Source of the DNA: Owenia fusiformis
Lineage: Eukaryota > Annelida > Polychaeta > Sabellida > Oweniidae
DNA length: 60,000 nucleotides
NCBI GenBank assembly: GCA_903813345.2
Contig: CAIIXF020000001.1
Coordinates: 29,565,915-29,625,914 of the forward strand
Direction of reading: 5' to 3'
Numbering within the stretch: the stretch's first letter is position 1; every line of letters starts with the position of its first letter. Positions 11,582 to 24,603 of the stretch are shown piece by piece. A program made the position numbers and the translations under genes. Below the pieces are notes generated by a model, which was given only the letters and a program-made list of their open reading frames with translations, was not told the origin of the DNA and did no database searches.

Positions 11582-12058
11582 CGAATATTTAATGAGACAT
11601 TTAAAATATTTCTTTTCAAGTTTGCTTGAAATATACTGGATAAAATTGGAATATGATTCGACATTTCTATTCTTTATGGTTTAATACATAACTGTTAGAA
11701 ATTTGGATGACTGGAAGTTCCTAGAAATCATGATATTGGCAAAATCAAAATAAATTTACTGGTTTCAGTGATTCAAACATTTTCAACAGGCATAATTGGC
11801 TGTTCCAGGCTCTTCCATCTTCCTTTTATACCCGGTTTTCCCCTTTAAAAGCATTCATGCATGAACTAACCCATCCTGATAATGTGTGGGTTAGTACACA
11901 CACTCATGCTTCAAAATTCCCAATGAAGAATGATACAGGCCCGGGGATGCAGGTTTAATTGCTTAAATAAATGATTTGTATAATATATATAAACATTAAG
12001 TAAGAATAGATGAAATGACATCTTGGAACTCCTCTTCCTCATTTAAAACTTGTAAATT
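11582..12058. other. Short gene-free interval between two mobile elements
   Basis: AT-rich DNA between the two-gene transposon and the next long-TIR element. Nothing protein-like or repetitive was recognised except weak self-complementarity around GTGTGGGTTAGTACACAC (11884-11901). Confidence 0.4.
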
Positions 12059-12739
12059 ACGTTTGTGGAAGCCCAAGTATACTTGGCTACCCAACTATTC
12101 TGACTCTTGCCGAAGTGTTCTTACCTGACCCGAGTATTCCGAGTTTGCTAATTTTTTCAAATACACTCGATAGATGTCTTGTTTTTTATTTTGGTTTGTA
12201 ACTTTGTACAATCAGCCTCCTCGGTCTTGCTTTGCAGCACAGGTTTCTCATATTACACATGACCTTAGATCTTGTGTCTCATGTTTCCAGTTGCAAAAAA
12301 TCTTGATCTATTAAACAGACATAAACATGTTTTCAACTATGTTTTAGAAGTGTTAATGTACTAGTATAGATTATAGTATTAAGCTTACTTCTAATCTCGG
12401 CATGTTTGTGTTTATAGACTAATAAGAGACTTCTAACATAGATACAGATGAATTCATTGGGTGTATGGGAAAATAAACTACATAAAGAGCGCTGAGCAGG
12501 CTGATATAGTGACCAAGATTTAAATATTGAAAATTCATGTAGCTACATTTACTGAAATTCAAACATATTTTATCTGATAAATTCAACGCTAATTGAATAT
12601 TTTTTTGTCAACTCTAGCCTTCTCAGGTTTGATGTTTTTGTCAAGCTCAGCCGACTTCTCCTAGAAAGTTTACGAATTACATATGTATTTGCTAAATGCC
12701 AGCGAATAGGTGCAGGTTATGGTTAAAGATTTAATTGAT

Positions 12740-12888
12740 ACGCATCAAGGAGTGGGAGTCTACAAGTGGTGACATATTGTTATAGTCTCTAACTTTTTGT
12801 GGACGGCATTCTGTGGTTGGCGTTCGGCGCCTGTAACAAATGCCAGGGACGACATTTTGCATGTTAATGCTTTGTTAAAATATATTGC
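12740..12888 (+). repeat. Dispersed repeat copy A (CTGTAACAAATGSCAG)
   Basis: Contains TTATAGTCTCTAAC, TTTTTGTGGACGGCATTC, CTGTAACAAATGCCAGG and ACATTTTGCATGTTAATGC. The same order of motifs recurs at 17945-18048 and 54497-54615 and, on the minus strand, partly at 30440-30545. Family unknown. Confidence 0.65.
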
Positions 12889-12979
12889 TGTCACTGTCAC
12901 TAGCAAAGATGTCATAAAATCGTAACGAGGAAATCATTTTATTACTATTGGATTTTTGTTTTCAGGAATACTCTCATGT

Positions 12980-13785
12980 TTATTTACACGAATAAAGGAT
13001 CTAGTGCACCCTCCATTATGATCTCCCCATGAACAAAAATAAATTCATCTGAATTTTCGAAATGAATATACTGCTTTTATTATTACATTTATATGTACAC
13101 TAGTATCCTGTTGACCTATATTCAGCACTGTATTGATGAATGGGCCACTTATTAGGGCCAATATTCAATCATAAAGTGTACAGGGGTAGAGATGCCAAAT
13201 CAGGAAGTATTTTTTGTGTCTGTCAAAATCCATTTGCATCCTACACATCCCTACATCTTATCCAAATATGTTATGAATTAATGAAACATAACAGTATAAT
13301 CTTTGGATTTACAAAGTTATATGGCATTTCATAAGTGTAAAAGTTGCTTTTGAAGCATTTTTCTATAGCCATTTTGTAAGAAAAAATGATGAAAAAATGT
13401 ATAATCTTTTCATTTGAAGTATCACCTGAATCGATTGCAAACTTTATATTTGCACATCTGATGTGATATACCAGTTGTGTCATATTGTGAAATTATTTAA
13501 TTTGCAATCGATTCAGGTCATAGTGTATTTAAAGTATTTTTGTGAAAATCAATAGAAACCAATGACCTTCATTGGAATCTGATGATATCAACATCTCGAT
13601 GAAACACATACACCCTTGCTGAACTCAATGACCTCAACCTCAGCCCATGTGGGTCCAATCTTAGATATTTTCCGAAGTATTATGTGACATTGTGTTCTTT
13701 ATGTTACACCTAAAATGAATATTTTTGTTCATGGGGAAATCATAATGGAAAGTGCACTAGATCCTTTGGTCCAAATTTACATAAA
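12980..13785. repeat. Nested inverted repeat with inner 17-bp perfect pair
   Basis: About 70 bases at 12980-13050 (AAAGGATCTAGTGCACCCTC, CCCCATGAACAAAAAT) recur inverted at about 13718-13785 with few mismatches. Inside lies a perfect 17-bp inverted pair, CCTGAATCGATTGCAAA at 13425-13441 and its complement at 13501-13517. It probably represents a fold-back element inserted into, or forming the core of, the 12059-14411 element. Confidence 0.65.
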
Positions 13786-14627
13786 AAGTAAAAAGCGCAC
13801 AGAAGATATACAGTGGCTGTAAAAAATACTTACGTTCCAGGGACGGATCAGAAAATCAAGAGTAGGGGGTCCTAAATCTGAAAATTTGAGCCCAGTTTAT
13901 AAAAACAGGCTCAAAATTAAAATAAATCATGCTCAGTAATGCCGAGTTGTTACCTTAATTGCTTAATTTATGTGGAGAGGGAAGATTTTTTGCCCTATAC
14001 GTTTTTTTGGCCCTCACTGTTTGGGGCCCTCCAGAGGGGAGGGTCGGGCCCCTGTCCTCCACCAGATCGACCATTGCGTTTTACCTTATGTATGATACAA
14101 CACGCATATTCAATAATAGGGTCCTCCGCCCTTGTTATTTTTCTTAAATCAATGATAGTATGTTTTACATACCGAGCGGAGGTAGTCATTTATATCATTT
14201 ATAAAAACATGAGTGGTTTCCAAATTAATTTCAGGAGCCATCTTTTGAATATACGTGGAATCCATTGACAAATGATTAAAAAACTAATGCAGACATCTAT
14301 TGAGTGTATTCGAAAAAATAAGTAAACCCAGAATACTTGGGTCAGGTCAGTATACTTCGGCAAGAATCAGAATAGATGGGTAGCCAAGAATACTTGGGCC
14401 TTCACATACGTTCATGTGACCTTTATGGTAACAAACGACAAAACTAAAAGCTAATAGGCCTTAAACATTCATTTTTGAACTAGATAACTTTTCATTAATA
14501 AATAGATGGCAGACATGTAGGTGGAACTAAATAGCTGAATTAGCACCCATCTACTACAGTAACTTCACTTCCCCCATGTATTAATAGTCTGTCTTATTGG
14601 ATCTCATGTGATGTTATTACTTCATAG

Positions 14628-14751
14628 GCGGGAGGAGGAAGAGTGCGGTTGAGCTGCTAGAGGCTTCGAAACATCAATACGTGAAGTCATCCACGGTTCT
14701 CCAGAGCAGACAGAGACTTAGCAATAGTGAAAACTTACAGGTCGGGAACAG
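14628..14751 (+). CDS. FAM110 family protein, internal exon (N-terminal conserved motif)
   Basis: The acceptor TTACTTCATAG precedes 14628 and the donor AACAG|GTGAGT follows 14751. The frame from 14630 reads GRRKSAVELLEASKHQYVKSS, the FAM110 N-terminal signature (vertebrate form: SAVERLEADKAKYVKSQ). The exon ends with two bases of a codon that the exon at 18483 completes to Arg, which supports the join. FAM110 proteins associate with centrosomes and spindle poles. Vertebrate FAM110 genes usually code in one exon; here an intron follows the motif. An upstream exon with the start codon is required, because the exon begins with two bases of a split codon. None was identified in the window. Confidence 0.85.
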
Positions 14752-17278
14752 GTGAGTCACAACGAGATTCAATTTTCGGAGTTTTTCTCTCGTTGGTTCA
14801 GTGATTTTATCTTTTATATGAATTTTTATTGTATAATTGACATGGTTAATTTAAAAATGGCAGAACAAGTAACTATAGCTGTCTGGGGCAGGCCTGATGA
14901 CTGATGGCTTGGTGTTTCCATCTTTATTGCTCCACTTTTGTAGTCATTTTTAAAATGTACTAGGAGAGCCTTATATTGTGTATAAAACTTTAATTTAAAC
15001 TCATGCGATTTTAATTATTATTTTATTACGTAAGAACAAATGTACCGCTTAATGTTTATAATAAATTCATAGACAGCGACGGATTTATTTGAAATTACAG
15101 TTATGGCATTTCTCCCTCTGTCTGATTATGGTCATTACAAGTAAAGTTTGCATCGATCATCCTTTATTCAATTACATCAGAGATATCATCAGAATATTTC
15201 ACCGTAACTTATCTACTTTTCGGCTTATAGGATCCTCAGGGGAGGTTAGGTTAGATTAATGTTTCATATTTTCTAATGTCTCTCTGCTCTATGACTAACC
15301 TGTATGTGCTCCGAGATTGATACCTTCATAGAATAAACATGTTTTCTTAACCAAATTTGTTTTCACATTTGTATTGGGTTATGGCATGCCAACATGTATA
15401 TGTTTGAAGCTGAATCTTTTTATAATCTTTCATCTACTCCCAGATCTTTATCTCTTACATAAAATACATATAACAAGTAATTGTGTCCATTATGTTGATT
15501 ATTTGTAAACCATTTGGAATGGTTCATGAAATAGTTAAATTATTGTTGTAAGACAGGTACTTTACTTTATATTACATGGACATTCATTAAAGTGATATTT
15601 AATGTTATTGTATTCATTGGTTTTGATATGTTGAGTGGTATCGACCAGCAAATGTCTTTAATATCAAATTTAATATCAAAATGATATTTGTTTTGAAAAG
15701 GTAATCATTCAGTGTTCGATAATAATTTCCCATGGGATAACAGTTAAATAGTGCCCCTGTTTTTGAAAATTTATCATTTACCACTCTTTTTCCGCATTTA
15801 CTCAAGGAGATATTATATCTGCTATAGATATTAATGGTATTTTTTCAAATCAATAGACTATACCTCTAACATTCTATACCATCTCAATTTTCTTGATAGT
15901 TTGCATTCATGAAATATACTACCCATGATTTGTGATAATAAATTCCTGTTGTAATAGTTGTACTCCCTTTGATTAAGAAAATCCATTGTACATGAGTGAT
16001 GGAACTTGAAATATTGAACAATTTTTTGTAAAAGCCTGTTCATCAAATAATAATATATTTTCTCTTTCCTTTGTACCTTGTAAATATTTATGAATCTTTG
16101 ACAGTACAACAAGATGTTTTGAAATTGTCTATCAGGGGTTTCAAAGGAAACTTTCTTTGATTCATATTACACCCTGGTTTAATTAAAACATTGGCTCTAT
16201 TCGATCTCCTTGCATTCCAAATGAGCTTTCAATTGAAAGGGAAAATTAAAGCCTATTGATTATGGGTTCAGTTTTGTCTGAAGAGCGATGTTTGTGACTG
16301 AGATTGAACATTTATCACACAAGTAGAATTTGAAGGACTCGAGGGAGACTTAGCAACCTGTTTTCTTATGTTTGACACTTCCAGGGCAGCTGTCTAGGTG
16401 ACGTGAAATCTAGCAATTTTTTATAAGAGGTTTAAAGTACACTGAGAAATTCTGGGTGCTACTGCCTCTTTGGAAGAGAGCAGACGCAAGCATTTGATAA
16501 AAATAGACTCTGATAAATCAGAATAACATATTTATATTTTTATGTCATAATCCTTTGATCGCCAACTTATGTTCTGTCAAAATGTATTTGTAATTTATTA
16601 GACACACTCAATGAGGCAATGTTTTGTCAATGAGGCACAAAATCTTTGGTGAGGCATTTATTTCAACTGTTTAATACATTGCACAAGGCAAACGTGAACA
16701 ATTTGTCTCATACGGTACAATGCATAAAGTAACATTTATGTCATCTAGATTCTAACATATTGTCTATCAATGATATTATAGCACTGCATTGCAAACATTT
16801 GAGCTGTTCCAATATGCAAATTGGAATTAAGGTTGAGGGGAAAGTGTCAAAAATAACTTGAGGCAAAATGCTGTTCGCAATATCTTCATATAAACTTTTC
16901 TCCAGTAGCTCATTATGCGAGTATACAATGATGGTAATTTTGAAATAATCTGAATTCAGAATGTATGGGGTTAATTACTTTGTACAAATTTTAACTTCTT
17001 ACATTTTGTGTCTGGCGGCACTTCTGTCAGGCTGTTCAAGTTATGATAGATGAAAGCTTAATAAGAAAGTCATTCTGACCTGCTTTATTGGGTATTAAGA
17101 AAAGAACATTATTTCCGACGTTAAGTCCAATTATATAAATGACACTATCCAGAAATAGGAACATAAAGTAGATATAAAATCACACCATATTTGATATTAG
17201 ATATTTCTCTGCGAAACCTTTTTGCAGCTTTGGAGTAGGTGTTCATATTTCTGACCCTTAATTCTAAGCTACAAAAAT

Positions 17279-17392
17279 GAAAAACATTGAAAGCCATCCA
17301 CGTAAATAAAATGAAACTGAATGTTTAAATAGCTTGAAAAACATTGAAAGCCATCCACGTAAATAAAATGAAACTGAATGTTGAAATAGCTT
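17279..17392. repeat. 57-bp direct tandem duplication
   Basis: Bases 17279-17335 are repeated head to tail at 17336-17392 with one difference (GTTTAAAT versus GTTGAAAT). Near identity implies a recent event. The copies lie in the FAM110 intron and have no evident function. Confidence 0.9.
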
Positions 17393-17944
17393 GGTTCGGC
17401 CTTACAAAATTGGGAAAGAATATGGGTTGAGCTATTATGGTTCACTGTATGTACAAGCACACAGTCATTTGATTTACTTTCAAAATACATCTTAAAGAGT
17501 TTATATAATCAATGTTGGCTAGAAGATTAATAATTCTGCACTTGTTCAGACAATTAATCATAGGCTTGTCTTTCCATTCCTTTAATTTGAAATCGAATAG
17601 ATTTTATTAACTATAAGAAACCTTAAAAGCTTATTTAGACCTGGTCTTCGAGCCAGCCATATTAAGTTTTTCTGAATAAAACCGTTTGCAAAGACGTAAA
17701 TGGTCTCTAGGGTCAGTTATGTTCTGGTATAAATCTAATTGTTACGCATTAGAATGGAGATGAATATTGTGAAATTGCCTTGAGTCATTAATGGGATCCA
17801 GATATTCTGATGAGGCTTCAGTTAGATGTTTGCTTGTTCGATGAGATAAATTACAGTCCAACCTCAACTGTTTGTCTTCTCTAATAAGCAACTCTGGTTT
17901 TTAACAGACAGATTCTAATTTTAAATTTTATGTCACATAGTTTT

Positions 17945-18048
17945 ATAGTTTTTTGTGGATGCCGGTTGGCATTTGACGGGTGTCGTTCGGCATCTGTAAC
18001 AAATGGCAGGTAGCGACATTTCGCATGCCAGTGCCTTGTTTAACTTTC
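17945..18048 (+). repeat. Dispersed repeat copy B
   Basis: Matches copy A in order and spacing: TTTTTTGTGGATGCC, GTCGTTCGGCATCTGTAAC, AAATGGCAGG, GCGACATTTCGCATG and GTGCCTTGTTT. It lies within the FAM110 intron. Confidence 0.65.
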
Positions 18049-18482
18049 CCACAAGCATTCATTTGATATTTGATGTCCAGGATATATTAAGTATTTAATT
18101 GATTCTTATTATTTCAACTGAAATTGAAGTTGGAATTAATCAAAAAAAATTTACTGTAATTTTAATATGGAATGATATTAGAATACTCCTTTATTGCAAC
18201 GATTTTGTTCATTGATGAGTACAATGTACTTCCTTGTGTCAGATCTGATTTTTCAGTATTCGTTTTGTTATAATGTTTAGGCTGAGTGTTGCTGTCAATA
18301 ATGAAATGCAAAACTGTACATATCATTTATTTTCCATTGTACTGAGATTAGAACCCTTTTATATCCTGAGGGAGTTTGAATAATGATATCAATTCAGTGA
18401 AATATTTTAAAATGTCACATGGCATTGCCGAGTGTCATATGTAAAGAGCTTTCAATATATTCTATTTATAATGTTCTTCCAG

Positions 18483-19347
18483 ACATGCAAGGGGAGTTTA
18501 CAACTTACAATATACACATAACCAGGACAACAACGCCCTAAACACAATACAGAGAAACAGAAGAGAGAGTCATTCCAACTCTATTGACACCAATGATAAT
18601 AACAATACACACAGTTCAGATGTTGATGACACAGATGGTGTAGATCACCATAGTGCATATCTAGATGACATTGAACCAACAGAACAATCAGAAATGTCTC
18701 AGCAGCAGAGCTCTGATTCGCGTTATAATTTGCAAGTTGGATTATTGAAGCGCCCCATATACAGTAGCGAAGGGAGGATAAATCGTATCGATTTAGTTCG
18801 GGATTTGGACACAAGAGTGACATGGCGTGACAGTCACACTGATACAGCCTCTGAAACAGACAGCTTCAAAGGCGATGTACAAACTGATTCAGCCAGCAAA
18901 ACTGATGATGTCATAGTACGTCGACGTCCCAAAACATCGAATATCATACGTTCCAGATCTGATCTTAGTCACCGCCATTCCCATAACAGTTGTGATCTCT
19001 CAGAGGGGAGTTCGAAGATCTCACGAAATAGCGCTGATCTTGATAAATTCTTTAATGAAATGGGACTCGATAGAAGGGTACTTGACCCAATGTTAGGAGG
19101 AAAATTGGATAAGATTGAATGCGTGGAAAGTATGAGTTCATTAAACTCGCGTTGTGCTCGAAGCCAATGTAGCGATGTTAGTGAGTCTAAATTGAGTGAT
19201 AATGTATTAGCTCTACCAGAAGAGGCGACCTCAGCGACACCAGAACGTAGAAGTTCCTGCCACACATCAATTATAGAGAAAAATGCTCGTATTATAAAAT
19301 GGCTATGTAGTGTTAAAAAGGCTAGATCTCATAGTACATCAAACTAA
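18483..19347 (+). CDS. FAM110 family protein, terminal coding exon
   Basis: The acceptor CTTCCAG precedes 18483 and the frame runs to TAA at 19345-19347. With the preceding exon it gives about 328 residues plus a missing N-terminus. The first part is low-complexity and Asn/Ser/Asp-rich. A central stretch holds RSRSDLSHR and then NSADLDKFFNEMGLD, matching the FAM110 middle motif (SKSDLS..., D..RFF..CGLD). The C-terminus SIIEKNARIIKWLCSVKKAR matches the family's strongest block (I.RNARIIKWLY..K.AR). Human family members bind centrosomes and affect microtubules and the cell cycle; that role is inferred here. The paralogue class (A-D) cannot be told and may not apply in an invertebrate. An internal Met near 18694 is not needed as a start, because the frame continues upstream to the splice site. 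Confidence 0.9.
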
Positions 19348-22300
19348 AGGGATAAGCTTGTAGCTAGTTCCCCGCAGGGACAACTGCTGGAGTAAAAGAG
19401 GCTGAAAACTGTTATTCCCTTGTTGCACACAAAATACTGGCATCAAATTATTCTTACAGTGCAGTCTGGCAATTCTGATCCTATGAAGTAAATGATATTG
19501 ATTATTTTCCTATTTCCAATGAAACAAACAGTATCATTAATTGAAATGTATTACTTCAGTGCCAAACTTTTCTAAAGTTAACTGTTCGATATTAAGAAGT
19601 AACAAATCATTGTATGGTTATGTCTCTTTTTCCATATTTTAGTACCCTAACCAGTGAAAGGATAGGTATCGATATGGTGAACCAAATTCAACAATGTTAT
19701 TGAAAACATTCTGTAAAAAAAACACGGTCCTTTATGTAATGTTGACTGATTGGCAACAAAATTAATGCGAAAATTATTTATATATATTTTATATAACTGT
19801 TTTTGTTAACATTTTTTGTTTTTTAGTGCAATGGTTTTTTGTTCCTTTCTACCAATTTTTGAGAATGAAGTAAAATGTCTTTCCGAACTTTGTTAGAACA
19901 AAATAGCATACACAACATTTTCTTAGACCTCTCAATATTATAGTTATACAAAGGAAATTTTGGTTGATTTGACAAAAAGTATGCATAAACTTAAAACAGA
20001 ACCCCCCAAAATAGTTAAAAATTAAGATAAACCTTTTATTTCATGAACAAGATACTTTTTTAAAATCAACCAAACTTTCGTTTGTACAATTACAATATTG
20101 AGAGACCTAAACACATTGTGTTTATGTCGTTCTGTTCCAATGAGGTTCGGATAGATGTTTCATTTCATTCCAAACATATGATACCAATAACAAAAGGAGT
20201 GTCTGATGTGTTTTCTAAAACAATATAGAAAAAAGTATTTATATGTATTTCAAATTATAATGTTACCATCCAAAAGATGATCATTAAATTGACGATCGTG
20301 TAAAATTTTCAGAATGTTTTGATTACTGGTTTAAGAGAAATATGTGTCCAAAAAGTTCACCACATCGATACCACTCCTTTGTATAGGGATAAAGAGAAGT
20401 CATTTATTCATTTGCTTATCCATTGTTTATATGTCCATCCTTCTAATGGAGAAATTAATCAAGTGCTTGTTCTCTGATTTGACTTTGATTTATAGGACGG
20501 TGCATGGGCAAAGCATATCTGGTACATGGAGAAAGAATTTTCAAAAAGCTGGTGTATTTGCCTTTGCAATGAAACCTGTAAAGTGGAACACCTCTAGAAG
20601 TGGAACGCCTTTGTGAAACACTTCAGAGCCCCAAGTCCAACTTACTTAATCTTAAATGAACCTCTATAAGTGGAACACTTCTCAATTGGAACACTTTTTA
20701 GAGGTACCAAAGGGTTTCACTGAGATAGGTTTTACTGTAACTTGAATACTTTTTAATGTACATTTCATATTAGATAGGTTTACAAATGTATGTAAGATGT
20801 CTATTTGTTTTTTCAAAATTCCTGACATTCTTTTAATTATCGATATTTGACATTTTCTCGACTAACAATGGGTAGAATGTATGCGTGAGATGAAAGACAA
20901 AAGACAGTCTACATGGCAGCAGCTCTTTTCAAAATATCATTTTAATTCAAAATAGCCATCGATGTCTTTAGATTAAAAGTTTTGGGCTGTAACTTGATTT
21001 ATGCTTGACAGATTCAGTTCGTATTTGCAATGATTGTGCTTTTTAAGTCTAGGATATTGCCTTGACAGTTTTATCAAAACTGCTGATTTTAAGTGACTGC
21101 CGATTCTGGTTATAATGAGAATACTCCTTTATGGATTTGGTTCTTATTTGAAATATTTTTTTCACTTTGTTATGATTGTAATTCTTTACAGACAAGAGAT
21201 ACTTCTACGGTATTTCTAGCATGGTCTATTCAGAATGATGAAAACATATTTAGTTTAGTTGGATTTGCATCTCAGATGATGAGTTGTCATTTTTCCCAGT
21301 GATAAACCTGGTGATCATATACTTTTAGTAAGAGAAAGAACAATTCCTGGGTTTATGGTGACATACAGATCAGCTTAAATATTATCCAATTCCAAATAAT
21401 TGCTTCTCCTTTCGCTTCAACTGAACAAAAATACCAATGTGTATTGGATAAAAATCAGTGTTTACAATGGGATGATAAATGGGACAATTCATAATTCTTA
21501 TGAACACAATTATGCTTTGATAAGAGAGGCAATAGAAAATTTTACCATTATCATGCTCAGACTACAATGTAACATTATTAATATCATACAGTATATTAAT
21601 ATAAGGTGCTGTCCATCCATAAGTTTATTAAGGGATCTATCAAAAAATGTTCTAAGCCTGAAGTTTACCCTTATGCAGCTACTGATAATGGACTGGGCAG
21701 GCACCATATAAATTTAACACGAAAATATATTGAGCAAGATATAGTTGAATTGAATTCAATAACTGTCCCAGTCAGATTATTGCGACCACCCAGTCCATTA
21801 TTTATAGCTGTATATAAGGGTGAACTAAGCTGTGTTAAGTGAATGGCAAGGAAAGCATATTTTGGGATATTTTCAGGATATGATAATTAGTAATATGTAT
21901 GAGAGTAAAAAGATTTGAGCCAATGCTTGCACCTCAGATATAATATTACATATTTTATTGACATTACATTCCTATATTCTATCTGAAGGTGACACTTCAG
22001 GGATTTTGATCTAATTTCAACAGATGTGGAACTTGGCTTAGCCTCTCCAATAAATGTGATAAATGTATCAATTCATTAGTGCAATTACCCTATGTACAAT
22101 TTTGCTGAATTTTTCAGAAAACATTTGTTATATCTGTAGCTTCAGCTACTGAACATTTGAAGACCCTTCTAGATGCTAATAAAAAGTTATAAAAACTTAA
22201 CAAGGGGGGGGAGTCATTTTGACTTAGGGCTTCTAGGGTTAAACAGAAAGATACTTCATAAGGTTCCCAAAGTAGAAAATCAATGTTTTCCAAAATCAAG

Positions 22301-24603
22301 TTGTCACTTTTACCGCCTCCCCAAACGTTAACAATTATGTTTTCCACGACTGTTCATGATTTGGATCAACCCCTGTTGTTGTGCAATAATTATATTATTG
22401 TAAGCTAATATGATGGATGACAAATCCCAATTTGGGAATAAACGAATTACTGTGCTTCAAAACAACAAAATATATAATGTGCAATAATGCACTAGTCACA
22501 ACCCTCCTTTACATAAATAAATGTAAATATGACTGGATGTGCAGTCAATATGTTAACTAATTAAAGATTTTTGTTTTTACTGTATATAAAAGTTATAAGA
22601 AACATGTATTTCATGTTTTATATGCAAAAGAACTCCAGCATTTTCATATCAGCTTAGGTCTTTTTCTAACTTTCGAAAAAATTCTAATCACAGTATAGAT
22701 AAATGTTATAGAAATAAAGTTGAAAATGCTCATATATATTGTACCTACAAAAGGTTTATACCATCACAAGACTGGGGGAATATACTGTGAGAAGGGAAAG
22801 AGAGACTTCATGCAATACTATTGGGAATTCAGTAATTTAAAGCTGAAAACAAGTCTGTTTGATCCATGTGCATCAGTCTCTATTGATTTACTGCATATTT
22901 TAATCTGCATTCAACCAATACTTCAGTAGCTTTGTACTAATCAAGTCAACTAGGATGGAAGATAAATCTTAATACCTGGTAGACAACTAAACTAAACGGA
23001 AATAAGACATGACAGTCAATCTCTTTCCGAAAACAAAATCCTCAACTATAGATGATAATCAATGACCTTTGGACATATTTTCCCTTTCCAGTGTCCGTAT
23101 AAGATATACTTGAATATTGAGTTAATTCAAAATGGAGTATACCACAGGGATCGTTTTTGCAAAACACTGATTATAGTCAGTGCCATCTTTTAAGATCTGA
23201 TATGACCTTTAATTCATTTTTCTTCATTAGGTCATTAAGGGCCTGAGAAACAGTTAATTATATTTATTTATAGTCCACATATTATTGGTAAGTACTTCGA
23301 AATAGAGCATCAAACATGAACATTTTCCTTCATTTTTTGAAGCAGAATATCTTGCAGCGCAAATAAATGATAACATAGATCAATAATTCAGGGACTATCT
23401 ATAAAATCCAGATATCTGAGATATTATCAATAAGATCTTTATGGACAGTTGAAAGTATTCTCTCCTGGCGATAGCCAATTTTTTGAATTGTCCTTGTGCT
23501 GCTGAGAGTTTAAGGGAAAGTTATTAAATGTTTTGGTCTAGTTTCATCAAATATTAGTTGTCCAATATAAATAGTCCAAAATAACTAGAAACACACCTAA
23601 TGAAAGAATAAATCTGTAAACTGAAGAGAAATTCTGTTCAAAACATTGTAATTTTAAGGGAGAAAATCTATATTTTAACTTAATGTCATAGGATTTCTTG
23701 AGCACTTATCTGTAGCACTAAGGTCATCGTTATCAGTCATCTCTTCAATTCTAAGAAACAATTTTGAATTCCCAAGGTAAGGTTTTATGTGTTGATCAGC
23801 ATCATTCAGGCTTGTTTGTCATTTATTTGACACGCTTGTGGAACTTTCCCCGTCATTTCATCAATCTTTCAATTCACACAAAATTATTTAATTTCCCATG
23901 AAGCCATTCTTGAGAACAAGTTTAATTAAATATGGTTTTTGTAACATTTATTACAAAATCATAATGACATCACAAAATTCGTTTTGGAGAATGGATAATG
24001 GTACATGTATTACATTATGTTTCAATGAAAAACTATTTCTTATTTAATTTCAGAATGTAGTTTTATCTCTACTTCTACTCTGAGATTTAACATATGGTTT
24101 ATTATATGGCCTTTGAGTTATGTAATTTCCTTATAAGCTTTAGCAGAAGATATAATAAAGATAACTTTTAAGCCTATTTTATGCAATAATAGCATCAAAA
24201 GTGATGGTCTAGTCGAGACAAATTTTTGTGGCACTTCATTAGGCCTAATAAATTATGAATATTCACAAAACCATATTTTATAAATCATTCTTTACTTCAA
24301 TTTTGTCCAGAGCAATAATCTGGTCCACATTTTAGCTAGTGAGGTCTAAGCCTCAGAAAGCCTTAAAATGTTACACCAAATTATTCCTCCACCTTCCGGG
24401 TGACATTGTTCTCGAAACATGACCTTGACCTTCTGTGATTTCTATTGTGTTGACCTCTATGATCCTGGCATTGATGTGAATGACCTCTATGAGGCTGACT
24501 GATGATGACTACTGATTTAAGTATGTTAATTAGCACAGTATCTTGAGTTGACTTAAATATGACTTATATTAAGTTGACTGATATTTTGCCAAGCTTCCAT
24601 ATG
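19348..24603. other. FAM110 3' UTR and gene-free region
   Basis: AT-rich DNA downstream of the FAM110 stop. A 3' UTR must start here, but its end was not fixed; no poly(A) signal stands out near the stop. A pogo-like MITE lies at 20577-20741. One 80-codon frame at 21606-21842 looks mildly protein-like but has no splice or homology support. Nothing else was recognised. Confidence 0.5.
20577..20741. mobile_element. Pogo-like MITE (AAGTGGAACACC type), right end intact
   Basis: Repeated units GTAAAGTGGAACACCTC, AGAAGTGGAACGCC and TAAGTGGAACACTTCTC lead to the terminal GGTTTTACTGTAA. The left CAGTAAAACC end is not clean. It belongs with the copies at 40712 and 55676. Confidence 0.55.

Larger units (their letters stand above)
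12059..14411. mobile_element. 2.35-kb element with about 125-bp inverted ends
   Basis: Bases 12059-12186 (with GCCCAAGTATACTTGGCTAC, TTGCCGAAGT, ACACTCGATAGATGTC) recur reverse-complemented at about 14290-14411 with roughly 85% identity. The interior contains a second inverted pair (12980/13785), a copy of a dispersed repeat (12740-12888) and a G/C-rich patch at 13838-14100. No intact protein frame was found. Its right end is only about 215 bp before the FAM110 exon at 14628. Family unknown. Confidence 0.7.
14752..18482 (+). other. FAM110 intron
   Basis: A 3.7-kb intron bounded by GTGAGT and TTCTTCCAG. It contains a 57-bp tandem duplication (17279-17392) and a dispersed repeat (17945-18048). 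Otherwise it is AT-rich without recognised content. Confidence 0.75.

Noticed and set aside
13939-14268. 109-codon frame with a Pro/Gly-rich stretch
   Set aside because: It falls in a GC-rich patch of the 12059-14411 element, with frames open on both strands and no recognisable domain.
21606-21842. Frame giving PEVYPYAATDNGLGRHHINL and later PVRLLRPPSPLFIAVYKG
   Set aside because: It reads somewhat like protein, but there is no convincing acceptor or donor and no family match. Left unannotated.
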